Assembly: GCA_040221175.1 (NCBI GenBank)
Contig: JAVJVK010000011.1
Coordinates: 1-64,000 of the forward strand
Source: Phycisphaerales bacterium
GTDB taxonomy: Bacteria > Planctomycetota > Phycisphaerae > Phycisphaerales > UBA1924
DNA length: 64,000 nt
Reading direction: 5' to 3'
The notes below the pieces were generated by a model. It ran no database searches. It was not told the DNA's origin and saw only the letters and a program-made list of their open reading frames with translations. Shown here one piece after another: positions 43,725-52,643 of this stretch. The translations under genes were made by a program, and so were the position numbers. The stretch's first letter is position 1. Every line of letters begins with the position of its first letter.

Positions 43725-46700
43725 ATGAGCACCAGCAGGACCCCCCGTCGCCTCCTCGCCCTGGCCCTGGCCACCTCGCTGCACGCCTCGGCCCTGACGG
43801 CCCTGGCCGATGAGACGAGCGTCGCCACCCTGGCCCAGGCGCGGGCCCAGGCCGACCAGTTGATGGCCCAGGGCCAGTTCGTCCGGGCCCAGGCCACGCT
43901 CATGAGCGCCCTGAGCGACGCGACGGGCTCCAGCGATGAGCGAGCCGAGACCCTCGTCGCGCTGCGAAACATCCGCCAGAAGATCTCGGGCGCCGATCGC
44001 CTGGAGATCGCCCTGCAGCAGGCCGACCTGGCCATCGCCGAGGGCAACCTGGCCTTCGCCGCCAGCCGCGTGGCGTCGGTGCTCGAGGCAGCCGAAGCTG
44101 GTTCGGCCCTGTTCACGCGGGCGACCGAGGCGCAGGCTCAGATCGAACGCCGCCAGGCAGCGCTGCGTCCGCTCGTGGCCGACGCCCTGAGCCAGGCCGC
44201 CGCCGACCTGGACGCGGGCCGCTACGCCCAGGCCAAGAGCCAGCTGGCCGTGGTCCGCCGGGCGGGCCTCGAGCTGGATCGCAAGCAAGGCGAGAAGCTC
44301 AGCCGCATGGAGCTGCGCGTGGCCGATGCCGAGCGTTCGGCCGGCACGACCTTCGACGCCAGCGCCGCCGCCGCCGCGGGCGTGCAGGCTGGCGTGGTCC
44401 GCGGCCGCCAGGACGGCCAGCCCGCCGCTGGCGGCCAGCAAGGCGATCCCCAAGAGCTGTTCCGCGAGGCCATCCAACAGGAGGCCCGGGCCAACCTGAG
44501 CCAGGCCAACGCCGCCTTCGAGGCCGGCGAGCTGGCCGAGGCCCGCCGCCTGTACGTTTTGGTCCGCGCCAACCAGGACCTGCTGACCCCCGAAGAGCGC
44601 GAGCTGGTCGCCACCCGCATCGACGAGATCGACGTGCGGCTCTCGGGCCGGCCGAGCGGGCAGGAAGGCCTGGGCGGCACCCGCGACCTGGTCCGCCAGA
44701 ACGCCCTGGCCGAGTTCCGGGTGGGCGTCAACGAAGTCGAGCGCCAGCTGGCCCAGGGCAACCTGGGTGCCGCTCGCGCCCAGCTCTCGCGCACCCGCGT
44801 GGACTTCCAGCGCAACCGCGACGTGTTCGCCCAGCCGGAGTTCGAAGCCCGCATCAGCGAGTTGAACGACCTGCAGGCCCGCATCGAGTCGGCGGCCATC
44901 CAGATCCAGGAAGATCGCGCCCAGGAATTGGATGAGGCCGCCCGCAGCGCCCAGGAGCAGCGCGCCGCTCAGCAACGCAACGAGCGTGAGCGCACGATCA
45001 ACCTGCTGCTGGACCAGGCCCGCGAGTACCAGATGAACATGCGGTACCGCGAGGCGCTGGACACGATCGAGCAGCTCTTGCTGATCGACCCGATCAACCC
45101 CTCGGGCCTGCTGCTGAAGAACGCGTACGAGAACATCCTCATCTACGTCGACTACAACCAGATCCGCAAGACGCGCGACAAGAACTTCGCCCAGTTCCGC
45201 ATCGAGGCCGAGCGGGCCCTGATCCCGCCGCTGGACGTGGTGAACTACCCCGAGAACTGGCCGGCCATCAGCCAGAGCCGCGAGGCCCAGGCCGAGTTCG
45301 TCGACAGCGCCGAGAACCGCCGCGTGCTGTCCCAGCTCGAGTCCAGCCGGGTGCAGATGAACCTGCAGGACAACCCCCTCGAGAGCGCGCTGGCCTACAT
45401 CGCCCAGCAGGCCGAGGTCGACATGGACGTCGAGTGGGAGACGCTCGAGCGCCTGGGCATCGATCGCCAGACGCCCGTTACGCTCCGCCTTGCCAGCACC
45501 GTGAACGCCACGACCGCGCTCGATCGCCTGCTGGCCAAGGCAAGCCCCGATGACTTCAACGCCGCCGACTGGGCGGTCATCGACGGCCTGCTGACGATCT
45601 CTTCGGCTGAGACCCTTCTCGACAAGACCGCCGTTGGCATCTACGACATCAACGACCTTCTGCACGAGATTCCCGACTATCCCGACGTGCCCGAGATCGA
45701 CCTGCAGCAGGCGCTGCAGAGCAGCCAGGGCGGCGGCGGCCAGAGCCCCTTCCAGGACCAGGGCGACAACGAGATCGAAGAAACGCCCCTGGAAGACCGC
45801 ATCAACGAGATCATCGAAATCGTCGAGAACAACATCGACGAAGATCGTGGCTTCCTCGAGGGTCGCTGGACCATCACGCCCTACCGCGGCCTGTTGATCA
45901 TCCGCGCCACGCCCAAGGCCCACCGCCAGATCGGCGGCCTGCTCGACAAGCTCCGCGCCCAGCAGGCCCTGCAGCTCAACGTCGAGACCCGCTTCCTGCT
46001 GGTCAACCAGGACTACTTCGAGCAGATCGGCTTCGACCTGGATATCTACTTCAACGCCAAGGCCGACCAGTTCCAGACCGCCGCGGCCAACGATCCCAGC
46101 CTGCTGCCCAGCGACTTCTTCGACTTCTCCGGCCCCAACGGCCGTCGGCGCACGGTCGTCGGTGGCGGCAACCAGGGCCAGCAGGTCACCCAGCCCGTCG
46201 CGGCGCCCACGAACACCAGCATCATCGGCGCAGGCCAGAACTCGCTGGGCCTGGCCGGCGCCCTGGCGCCTTCGGAAGGCCTGGCCAACACCATCCTCGG
46301 CGCCGCTCCGGCCCTGGGCGTGGCCGGCCAGTTCCTCGATGACGTACAGGTCGACTTCCTGGTCCGCGCTACGCAGGCCGACCGCCGCTCGACCCAGTTG
46401 ACGGCGCCGCGCCTGACGCTGACCAACGGCCAGCTTGCCAACATCTACGTCGCCACGCAGGTCGCCTACGTGGGCGACCTTGAGCCGGTGGTCAGCGATA
46501 GCGCGGTGGGCTTCGACCCAACCGTCGAGGTCGCGACCGAGGGCGTTACGCTGCTGGTTCGCGGCACGATCTCCAGCGACCGCCGCTACGTGACCATGAA
46601 CGTCGACGCGGGCCTGGCCCAGATCGACGGATTCGCCACCGAGCAGGTCACGGCCGTCGCCGGCGGCACGCTGGTCAGCTCGTCAGACACCCAGTCGTTC

Positions 46701-46985
46701 ATCCAGCTGCCCACCGTGACGGTGACCCGCGTCCGCACGACGGTGACGGTGCCCGACGAGGGCACGCTGCTTCTGGGCGGCCAGCGCCTGGTCAGCGAGT
46801 TCGAGGTCGAGACGGGCGTTCCGCTGCTGAGCAAGCTGCCCGTGCTCAACCGGTTCTTCACCAACCGCATCCAGAGCAAGGAAGAGCAGACCCTGCTGAT
46901 CCTGATGAAGCCCACCGTGCTCATCCAGAGCGAGCAGGAAGCCCGCAACTTCCCGGCCATGGGCGGTGGCCTGAACCCCTTCTAA
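43725..46985 (+). CDS. Secretin-type outer-membrane protein with long repetitive N-terminus
   Basis: 1086 residues. TTGGAG precedes the ATG, followed by a signal peptide (residues 1-28, ending near ALAD). Residues about 30-440 are helical TPR-like/coiled-coil repeats rich in Ala and Gln. From about 530 N-domain-like ring modules appear (NPLESALAYIAQQAEVDMDVEW; IRATPKAHRQIGGLLDKL). The C-terminal secretin core runs from about 740 to 1070 and contains VETRFLLVNQDYFEQIGFD, TAPRLTLTNGQLANIYV, VPDEGTLLLGGQ and VPLLSKLPVLNRFFTNR. Secretins form outer-membrane gates for type II secretion or type IV pili. No ATPase, inner-membrane or pilin gene is nearby, so the machine it belongs to is unknown. Confidence 0.92.
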   Translation: MSTSRTPRRLLALALATSLHASALTALADETSVATLAQARAQADQLMAQGQFVRAQATLMSALSDATGSSDERAETLVALRNIRQKISGADRLEIALQQADLAIAEGNLAFAASRVASVLEAAEAGSALFTRATEAQAQIERRQAALRPLVADALSQAAADLDAGRYAQAKSQLAVVRRAGLELDRKQGEKLSRMELRVADAERSAGTTFDASAAAAAGVQAGVVRGRQDGQPAAGGQQGDPQELFREAIQQEARANLSQANAAFEAGELAEARRLYVLVRANQDLLTPEERELVATRIDEIDVRLSGRPSGQEGLGGTRDLVRQNALAEFRVGVNEVERQLAQGNLGAARAQLSRTRVDFQRNRDVFAQPEFEARISELNDLQARIESAAIQIQEDRAQELDEAARSAQEQRAAQQRNERERTINLLLDQAREYQMNMRYREALDTIEQLLLIDPINPSGLLLKNAYENILIYVDYNQIRKTRDKNFAQFRIEAERALIPPLDVVNYPENWPAISQSREAQAEFVDSAENRRVLSQLESSRVQMNLQDNPLESALAYIAQQAEVDMDVEWETLERLGIDRQTPVTLRLASTVNATTALDRLLAKASPDDFNAADWAVIDGLLTISSAETLLDKTAVGIYDINDLLHEIPDYPDVPEIDLQQALQSSQGGGGQSPFQDQGDNEIEETPLEDRINEIIEIVENNIDEDRGFLEGRWTITPYRGLLIIRATPKAHRQIGGLLDKLRAQQALQLNVETRFLLVNQDYFEQIGFDLDIYFNAKADQFQTAAANDPSLLPSDFFDFSGPNGRRRTVVGGGNQGQQVTQPVAAPTNTSIIGAGQNSLGLAGALAPSEGLANTILGAAPALGVAGQFLDDVQVDFLVRATQADRRSTQLTAPRLTLTNGQLANIYVATQVAYVGDLEPVVSDSAVGFDPTVEVATEGVTLLVRGTISSDRRYVTMNVDAGLAQIDGFATEQVTAVAGGTLVSSSDTQSFIQLPTVTVTRVRTTVTVPDEGTLLLGGQRLVSEFEVETGVPLLSKLPVLNRFFTNRIQSKEEQTLLILMKPTVLIQSEQEARNFPAMGGGLNPF

Positions 46986-47022
46986 GCCGGCCGGCGGGCA
47001 CGTGAGCCCGCATCGATCAGAT

Positions 47023-47056
47023 AACGCCCGCGCCGGGACAGCCCGGGGCGGGCGTT
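47023..47056 (+). terminator. Hairpin terminator after the secretin gene
   Basis: AACGCCCGC/GCGGGCGTT with an inner CCGGG/CCCGG stem; followed by GTTGTTGC, a weak T-tract. Confidence 0.65.
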
Positions 47057-47121
47057 GTTGCTACGCTTGCGCCCCGGGGGATCGATGGCTCGATCCGCCC
47101 AGCCCACTCGGAGAGCCCAGC

Positions 47122-47481
47122 ATGCCAGCCGAAGAGACACGTTTGCGCATCACCGACCAGGACGGGGTGACGCGGGTCGAGTTCCTCGACCGCAACATCC
47201 TCGACGAGGCCAGCATCCAGCGGATCGGCGATGAGATCACCGAGGTCATCGAGGCCTCGAGCAATCCCAAGCTGCTCATCAGCTTCAACAACGTCGATCA
47301 CATGTCTTCGGCGGCCCTGGGAACGCTGATCACCATCCACCACAAGATCCGCAATCGTTCGGGCCAGCTCCGCCTGGCCGACATCGATCCGCAGATCCAG
47401 GAGGTGTTCAGCATTACCAAGCTCGATCGCATTTTCACGATCCACGAAGATACCGAGAGCGCGATGAAGAGCTTCGACTGA
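47122..47481 (+). CDS. STAS-domain anti-sigma-factor antagonist
   Basis: 119 residues, a single STAS domain of the SpoIIAA/RsbV type. FLDRNILDEASIQRIGDEI is the first strand-helix. LLISFNNVDHMSSAALGTLI contains the phosphorylatable serine region (MSSAALG), and the C-terminal helix follows. It would bind and neutralise an anti-sigma kinase when dephosphorylated. GGAGA precedes the ATG. The neighbour 22 bases downstream is the matching kinase-type ATPase, making a partner-switch pair. Confidence 0.9.
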   Translation: MPAEETRLRITDQDGVTRVEFLDRNILDEASIQRIGDEITEVIEASSNPKLLISFNNVDHMSSAALGTLITIHHKIRNRSGQLRLADIDPQIQEVFSITKLDRIFTIHEDTESAMKSFD

Positions 47482-47503
47482 CCCGCAACCCAGGGCGGAC
47501 CGG

Positions 47504-47947
47504 ATGGCACACCCAGATGAGCAGGCCAGCGTGAGAGACTCGGCCCGGGTCACCAACGACCGGGAGCGCATCGACCGCCTGTGGCTTTCCATCGAACTGG
47601 CAATGCAGAAGCTGGGCTATCCCAAGGCCGCTACCTTCGCCGTCCGACTGGCCCTCGAAGAAGCGATGACCAACGCGTTCCGGCACGGACTCAGGGACCT
47701 GCCCGACGACACGCCCATCACCGTCGAGTACGGCATCGATCGCGACCAGGTCAGGATCGCCGTCGAAGACCCCGGCCCGGGCTTCGACCCCACGGATGTT
47801 CCCGACCCCACGGCGGAAGAAAACCTTACCCGCCCGGGCGGCCGGGGCTTGCTGCTGATCCGGTCGTACATGACCCATGCCGACTTCAAGAACGACGGAC
47901 GACGCCTGGAAATGGTGTACGATCGACCGCCGGAAGCCGAAAACTGA
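47504..47947 (+). CDS. RsbW/SpoIIAB-type ATP-binding anti-sigma kinase-like protein
   Basis: 147 residues of the HATPase_c_2 fold. LALEEAMTNAFRHG is the N-box, IAVEDPGPGFDP the G1 box and GGRGLLLIRSYM the G2 region. There is no dimerisation histidine domain, as expected of RsbW-like serine kinases that phosphorylate STAS partners and hold sigma factors or other targets. Pairs with the STAS gene just upstream. The target sigma factor is not adjacent; no ECF or SigB-type gene occurs within 25 kb. Confidence 0.9.
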   Translation: MAHPDEQASVRDSARVTNDRERIDRLWLSIELAMQKLGYPKAATFAVRLALEEAMTNAFRHGLRDLPDDTPITVEYGIDRDQVRIAVEDPGPGFDPTDVPDPTAEENLTRPGGRGLLLIRSYMTHADFKNDGRRLEMVYDRPPEAEN

Positions 47948-47991
47948 GGCCTCCGCCCTATCGGGAATACCCCGGATGTCGAAACCCGACC

Positions 47992-48020
47992 TTGCGGTTG
48001 AGACCCAGACTCACTAAACT
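47992..48020 (+). promoter_or_regulatory. Candidate isc operon promoter
   Basis: TTGCGG (47992-47997), a 17-base spacer, and TAAACT (48015-48020), about 125 bases before iscS. Confidence 0.5.
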
Positions 48021-48032
48021 AGAAACGTTCTA
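48020..48032. promoter_or_regulatory. Inverted repeat at the isc transcription start, possible operator
   Basis: TAGAA-ACG-TTCTA overlaps the end of the candidate -10 and the expected start site, a position suited to repression. It does not match the E. coli IscR consensus. Confidence 0.4.
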
Positions 48033-48145
48033 AAGGCTGGCCGGGAACGCGTTCAGACGGCCAGCGTGCACGATCGTGGGTCGTCCTTACGATGTCCGAA
48101 CGATCGGCTCGATTTCGCGATCCACGCCGCTCCCACGGAGACACC

Positions 48146-49384
48146 ATGGCTGTTGACCTTCCCATCTACCTCGATAACGCCGCCACCACCCGCACCGACC
48201 CGCGCGTGGTCGAAGCGATGCTGCCCTACTTCACCGAGGTGTTCGGCAACCCGGGCAGCCGGAACCACAGCTTCGGCTGGGAGTCCGAAGCGGGTGTTGA
48301 CAAGGCCCGTCAGCAGGTGGCCGATCTTCTCGGCGCCGACCGCAAGGAGATTATCTTCACCAGCGGGGCGACCGAGAGCAACAACCTTGCCATCAAGGGC
48401 GCCGCGAGCATGTACGCAAAGGCGCCGGCCGGCAGCGATAAGCGAGGGCACATCATCACCGCCATGCACGAGCACAAAGCCGTGCTCGATCCCTGCAAGC
48501 GGCTGCAGAAGGAAGGCTTCGACGTCACCTATCTTCAGCCGGGCAAGGACGGGCTCATCACCGCAAGGATGATCGAGGAGGCCATGCGTGAGGACACCAT
48601 CCTGGTGACCATCATGTGGGCCAACAACGAGCTCGGCACGATCAACGAGATTGCCGAGATCGGCAAGCTGTGCCACGACCGCGGGGCGGTCTTCCATACC
48701 GACGCGACCCAATGGGTTGGCAAGATGCCCACCGACGTCACTCGCGACAACGTCGATCTGCTCAGCATGAGCGGCCACAAGATTTATGGACCGAAGGGCG
48801 TTGGCGCTCTGTACGTTCGGCGCCGCAAGCCGCGTATCCGCCTGACGGCGATCCAGGAAGGCGGCGGCCAGGAGCGAGGCTTCCGTTCGGGCACGCTGAA
48901 CGTACCGGGCATCGTGGGCCTGGGCAAGGCCTGCGAGCTGTGCGTGGCGGAGATGGACGACGAACGTGAACGTCTGTTGGCCCTGCGCAAGAAGATCGAG
49001 ACGGGCATCACCGGTCAGCTCGATACCGTCCAGGTCAACGGGCACGCCGAGAAGCGGCTGCCCAACCTTACGAACATTTCCTTCGGCTTCGTCGAGGGCG
49101 AGAGCCTGATGATGGCCACCAAGGAGATCGCAATGAGCAGCGGCTCGGCCTGCACGAGCGCCAGCCTCGAGCCCAGCTACGTGCTGAAGGCTCTTGGGGT
49201 GGGCGACGATCTCGCCCATAGTTCACTGCGTATCAGCATGGGACGGTTCACGACCGAGGACCAGATCGACTACGCGGTCGACAAGATCGTGGCGGCCGTC
49301 AAGAAGCTCCGGGAGCTGAGCCCGTTGTACGACATGCACAACGAGGGCATCGACATCACCAAGATCGAATGGCAGGCCCACTAA
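48146..49384 (+). CDS. iscS: Cysteine desulfurase
   Basis: 412 residues. IYLDNAATT opens the fold. [14 protein letters not shown] and [10 protein letters not shown] bind [17 protein letters not shown] carries the Schiff-base lysine K212, and [20 protein letters not shown] holds the mobile catalytic cysteine C336, the class I (IscS/NifS) hallmark. It takes sulfur from cysteine and hands it as persulfide to IscU. GGAG lies 6 bases before the ATG. First gene of iscS-iscU-iscA. Confidence 0.96.
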   Translation: MAVDLPIYLDNAATTRTDPRVVEAMLPYFTEVFGNPGSRNHSFGWESEAGVDKARQQVADLLGADRKEIIFTSGATESNNLAIKGAASMYAKAPAGSDKRGHIITAMHEHKAVLDPCKRLQKEGFDVTYLQPGKDGLITARMIEEAMREDTILVTIMWANNELGTINEIAEIGKLCHDRGAVFHTDATQWVGKMPTDVTRDNVDLLSMSGHKIYGPKGVGALYVRRRKPRIRLTAIQEGGGQERGFRSGTLNVPGIVGLGKACELCVAEMDDERERLLALRKKIETGITGQLDTVQVNGHAEKRLPNLTNISFGFVEGESLMMATKEIAMSSGSACTSASLEPSYVLKALGVGDDLAHSSLRISMGRFTTEDQIDYAVDKIVAAVKKLRELSPLYDMHNEGIDITKIEWQAH

Positions 49385-49466
49385 GGGGGTTCGCTTCTCG
49401 AAGGGCGCTGGGGCTCGACAGGGACAGGGACGACTAGACGCGGCAACGGCCGCGAGGAGGCCAGCA

Positions 49467-49889
49467 ATGGCATACGGCGACAAGGTCATCGACCACTACG
49501 AGAACCCGCGAAACGTGGGATCGTTCGGCACGCAGAAGGAAATCAAGGAGCGCAAGGACGTGGGCGTCGGGCTCGTCGGCGCGCCCGAGTGCGGCGATGT
49601 GATGCAGCTCCAGATCAAGGTCGACCCGTCGGGCAAGATCGAGGACGCCAAGTTCAAGTGCTTCGGGTGCGGCTCGGCCATCGCCAGCAGCAGCCTGGCA
49701 ACCGAGTGGCTCAAGGGCAAGACGCTGGACGAGGGTTTGGAGATCAAGAACACCCAGATCGTCGAGGAACTGAGCCTGCCCCCGGTCAAGATCCACTGCT
49801 CGGTCCTGGCCGAGGACGCCATCCGGGCGGCCATCAGCGATTACAAGACCAAGAACGGCCAGCCGGCCGAGGCGGCTCACGCCCACTGA
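49467..49889 (+). CDS. iscU: Fe-S cluster scaffold protein
   Basis: 140 residues. HYENPRNVGSF is the typical N-terminus. GAPECGD (C42), KCFGCGSAI (C65, C68) and KIHCSVLAED (C111) provide the cluster ligands; the Asp after C42-G is the residue that makes clusters labile. The usual LPPVK segment that binds the chaperone HscA is present (LPPVKIHC), although no hscA is in the cluster. GAGGAGG precedes the ATG. Confidence 0.96.
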   Translation: MAYGDKVIDHYENPRNVGSFGTQKEIKERKDVGVGLVGAPECGDVMQLQIKVDPSGKIEDAKFKCFGCGSAIASSSLATEWLKGKTLDEGLEIKNTQIVEELSLPPVKIHCSVLAEDAIRAAISDYKTKNGQPAEAAHAH

Positions 49890-49967
49890 GCCGTACGGAA
49901 GGCCTCCGGGACCCGATCTCGGGGACTTCCGCCACGATTCGCTGAACAGTTCGAGCCAGTGGGCCGT

Positions 49968-49973
49968 TATACT
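49968..49973 (+). promoter_or_regulatory. Possible internal -10 element before iscA
   Basis: TATACT in the iscU-iscA spacer; only a poor -35 (TGAACA, 19 bases upstream). Confidence 0.3.
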
Positions 49974-50016
49974 TCGTGAGGAATTCGCGACCCGTCGCCG
50001 CATGCCAGGAGTTTCC

Positions 50017-50388
50017 ATGACTGCCACCTCCGCCAATCCCAGCCAAGCCGACACCAACGCCGTCCAGATCACCGAGAAGGCGGCCGCCGAGATCCAGCGG
50101 ATCATCGAGGAGCAGGAACTGGACGCCGCCAAGGTCCACCTGCGTGTGGGCGTCAAGGGTGGGGGCTGTTCGGGCTTCAACTACATCCTGGACCTGACCG
50201 AGGCCGTCCGTGACACCGACGAGGTCATGGAGCAGCACGGCATCCGCGTGGTGTGCGATCCCAAGAGCCTGCTGTACCTGCACGGCACCATCGTCGACTT
50301 CAAGGACGAGATCATGAGCCGTGGCTTCGTGTTCCAGAACCCCAACGCGACGGCCACCTGCGGGTGCGGATCGAGTTTCTCGGCCTGA
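50017..50388 (+). CDS. iscA: A-type Fe-S carrier protein
   Basis: 123 residues. VGVKGGGCSGFNYIL supplies C51 and the tail CGCGSSFSA supplies C115 and C117, the three invariant cysteines of IscA/ErpA/SufA. It delivers clusters to apoproteins. AGGAG lies 7 bases before the ATG at 50017; an in-frame ATG at 50002 is less well placed. Last gene of the isc set, with a terminator after it. hscB, hscA, fdx and iscR are missing. Confidence 0.95.
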   Translation: MTATSANPSQADTNAVQITEKAAAEIQRIIEEQELDAAKVHLRVGVKGGGCSGFNYILDLTEAVRDTDEVMEQHGIRVVCDPKSLLYLHGTIVDFKDEIMSRGFVFQNPNATATCGCGSSFSA

Positions 50389-50456
50389 CACAGGCTGTTT
50401 CTCCCGGTTCATGCCGCCTCGATCTCGAACCGTGCAACGCGGCGTGCCGCTAGGCC

Positions 50457-50484
50457 ATACCCGCTCATGCGGGTATTCTTATTT
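50457..50484 (+). terminator. Intrinsic terminator after the isc genes
   Basis: ATACCCGC, loop TCAT, GCGGGTAT, then TCTTATTT. Confidence 0.8.
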
Positions 50485-50569
50485 CTGGCTCCAGTCCGTT
50501 CGTGGGGGGCCGACGCTCGGAATGCGGGCCGCCGCCCGCGGCAACCCGACAGGCTTTGGAAGGACGCTC

Positions 50570-51049
50570 ATGGCCGCAGAAGGCACGGTGCCGATGGAAA
50601 CCACGCAGGGCTACGCCACGCCGACGGTCACCCAGTTCAGCGTGTTCCTCGACAATCGCGTCGGGCGCCTGCATGAACTGGTCGCGGCCTTCGATCGGTC
50701 GGCCGCCAAGATCTGTGCCCTCAGCGTGCACGAGGCGTCCGACTACGCCGTGGTCCGCATCATCGCCAACCGGGCCGCCATCGCCTCGAGGATCCTCAAG
50801 GAACAGCGGCTGCCCTACGGCGAGAAAGAAGTGCTGGTCGTGGAGCTCAGCGAGGGTCACAGCCTCGAGAGCCTGTGCCTGTCGCTGCTTGGGGCTGAAC
50901 TGAACATCCACTTCGCCTATCCGCTGATGAGCCTGCCCAACGGTACGGCCACCATCGCGCTGTCGGTCGACGACATGACCCTGGCGGGGCAGATCCTGCG
51001 GCGCAAGTGCTTCCGGCTGTTCGGCGAGGCGGATCTGCCGGCGGCGTGA
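50570..51049 (+). CDS. Tandem ACT-domain protein
   Basis: 159 residues containing two ACT-like beta-alpha-beta repeats: VTQFSVFLDNRVGRLHELVAAF near residues 20-40 and a second from about 90. GGAAGGA precedes the ATG. Stand-alone ACT pairs usually sense amino acids and regulate enzymes or transporters; the ligand is unknown. Preceded by the isc terminator, so separately transcribed. Its stop lies 4 bases from that of the convergent zinc-ribbon gene. Confidence 0.88.
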   Translation: MAAEGTVPMETTQGYATPTVTQFSVFLDNRVGRLHELVAAFDRSAAKICALSVHEASDYAVVRIIANRAAIASRILKEQRLPYGEKEVLVVELSEGHSLESLCLSLLGAELNIHFAYPLMSLPNGTATIALSVDDMTLAGQILRRKCFRLFGEADLPAA

Positions 51050-51053
51050 CGCT

Positions 51054-51440
51054 TCACTCGTCCGCCTCTTCGAGCGTGTACAGCTTCTTGGCTTGGTACG
51101 AGCGGTCGGCGGTACGCCATTGGCGGACGACGCCGGCCTTGGTGTAGGGCATACCGCATTCGGGGCAATTGCCTTCCGAGGGCGAGGCGGAGAGGTCGTA
51201 CAGGCAGTCGGTGCAGACCTGGCCGCCGAGCATCCGGACCCGCTGGATGTCACGCTGTTGGAGCAGAACCAATCCGACCAGGGCCGAGAACCAGACCACG
51301 ACGCCGCCAAACCCACCAAGGACCATGAGCCAGGTCGCGCTCAGGAATCGTCCGCCGGCGAGGCCGGCGAAGAGCAGGCCCATGCCCAGCAAGTAGCACG
51401 CAATCCACCACATGGCACGTCGCTTTAATGCTCTGGGCAT
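51054..51440 (-). CDS. Small membrane protein with zinc ribbon
   Basis: 128 residues from the ATG at 51440 (the frame is open to a GTG at 51482). Two transmembrane helices lie near residues 10-28 and 36-62, then a CTDCLYDLSASPSEGNCPECG ribbon near 77-97 and a charged tail. Same YDL ribbon family as the proteins at 55756 and 62550. Function unknown. It follows the alanine dehydrogenase gene on the same strand, separated by that gene's terminator. Confidence 0.82.
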   Translation of the reverse strand: MPRALKRRAMWWIACYLLGMGLLFAGLAGGRFLSATWLMVLGGFGGVVVWFSALVGLVLLQQRDIQRVRMLGGQVCTDCLYDLSASPSEGNCPECGMPYTKAGVVRQWRTADRSYQAKKLYTLEEADE

Positions 51441-51482
51441 GCGCTGATTGTCGACGGCAGGCACGAAGGACGATACGCGCAC

Positions 51483-51509
51483 GAAAAGCCCGGGCTTGCG
51501 TCCGGGCTT
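51483..51509 (-). terminator. Intrinsic terminator after alanine dehydrogenase
   Basis: AAGCCCGG/CCGGGCTT stem with an 8-base loop, followed on the minus strand by TTTTCGTGCGCG. Confidence 0.88.
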
Positions 51510-51530
51510 CGCTGCATGTCTGGTTCTTGG

Positions 51531-52643
51531 TCAGGCCGTGGCGACTTCCAGGTCGTGGGCCTCGGCGACGGGCCTGTTCAGCAGGCGGCCGTCGTCGCAG
51601 TTGATGGCCATCGCGAACCCCGCGTCGCGGGCGGCGATCTCGTGCGGTCCCACTTTCGCCAAACGGCGAGCCCAGGGAATGGTCGCGTTGTTGAGCGCGT
51701 GCGTGCTCGTGCGGGCGACCGCACCGGGCATGTTGCCCACGCAGTAGTGCACCACGCCGTCGATGATGTAGGTGGGCTGGCCGTGGGTGGTCACGCGGCT
51801 GGTCTCGACGCAGCCGCCCTGGTCGATGGAGACGTCGACGATGACCGCGCCCTCGGGCATGATCTTGAGGTCCTCGCGGGTCACGAGGTTGGGGGCCTTG
51901 GCGCCCGGCAGCAGCACGGCGCCGATGACCAGGTCGGCCCAGCGCAGGTACTTGCGGATGGCGTGCGGGTCGCTGTAGATGGTCGTGACGTTGTCGGCCA
52001 TCACGTCCTCAAGGTAGCGCATGCGGTCCAGGTCGATGTCCATGATGATGACGTCGGCGCCCATGCCGCTGGCGATCTTGGCGGCGTTGGTGCCCACGAC
52101 GCCGCCGCCCAGCACGAGAACCTTTCCGGGTTCAACACCGGGCACGCCGCCGAGCAGCACGCCGCGGCCCTGCTGTGGGCGCTCGAGGTACTTGGCGCCC
52201 TCTTGGGTGGCCATGCGGCCGGCGATCTCGCTCATGGGCGTGAGCAGCGGGAGGGTGGGCTTGCCATTCAGGCCCGGGGCCTCGAGCGTTTCGTAGGCGA
52301 CCGCGCAGATCTTGCGATCGAGGCAGGCCAGCGTGAGCTCGCGATCGGCGGCGAAGTGGAAGTAGGTGAACACCACCTGCCCCTCGCGCATGTGCGGCCA
52401 CTCGATGGGCTGGGGCTCCTTGACCTTCACGATCATGTCGGCCTGGGCCCACACCTCGTCGGCGGTCTTGGCGATGCTTGCACCCACGTTCTCGTACGCG
52501 GAATCCTCGAAGCCGATGCCCAGGCCCGCGCCGGACTGGACGACCACGTCGTGCCCGTCTCGGATGAGCAGATCGACCCCCACGGGCATCAGGCCAACGC
52601 GGTACTCATCGGGTTTGACCTCGGTAGGGACGCCAACGATCAT
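51531..52643 (-). CDS. ald: Alanine dehydrogenase
   Basis: 370 residues. MIVGVPTEVKPDEYRVGL is the diagnostic N-terminus. KVKEPQPIEWP holds the pyruvate-binding lysine and TYFHFAAD the catalytic histidine. VLGGGVVGTNAA is the NAD-binding loop, and SIDQGGCVETSRVTTH with GNMPGAVARTST closes the domain. Reversible oxidative deamination of L-alanine to pyruvate and ammonia. GAGGAG lies 8 bases before the ATG. Monocistronic. Confidence 0.96.
   Translation of the reverse strand: MIVGVPTEVKPDEYRVGLMPVGVDLLIRDGHDVVVQSGAGLGIGFEDSAYENVGASIAKTADEVWAQADMIVKVKEPQPIEWPHMREGQVVFTYFHFAADRELTLACLDRKICAVAYETLEAPGLNGKPTLPLLTPMSEIAGRMATQEGAKYLERPQQGRGVLLGGVPGVEPGKVLVLGGGVVGTNAAKIASGMGADVIIMDIDLDRMRYLEDVMADNVTTIYSDPHAIRKYLRWADLVIGAVLLPGAKAPNLVTREDLKIMPEGAVIVDVSIDQGGCVETSRVTTHGQPTYIIDGVVHYCVGNMPGAVARTSTHALNNATIPWARRLAKVGPHEIAARDAGFAMAINCDDGRLLNRPVAEAHDLEVATA

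Noticed and set aside
48010-48035. E. coli-type IscR binding site
   Set aside because: The palindrome arms TAGAA/TTCTA do not match type 1 or type 2 IscR consensus; kept only as a generic operator candidate.
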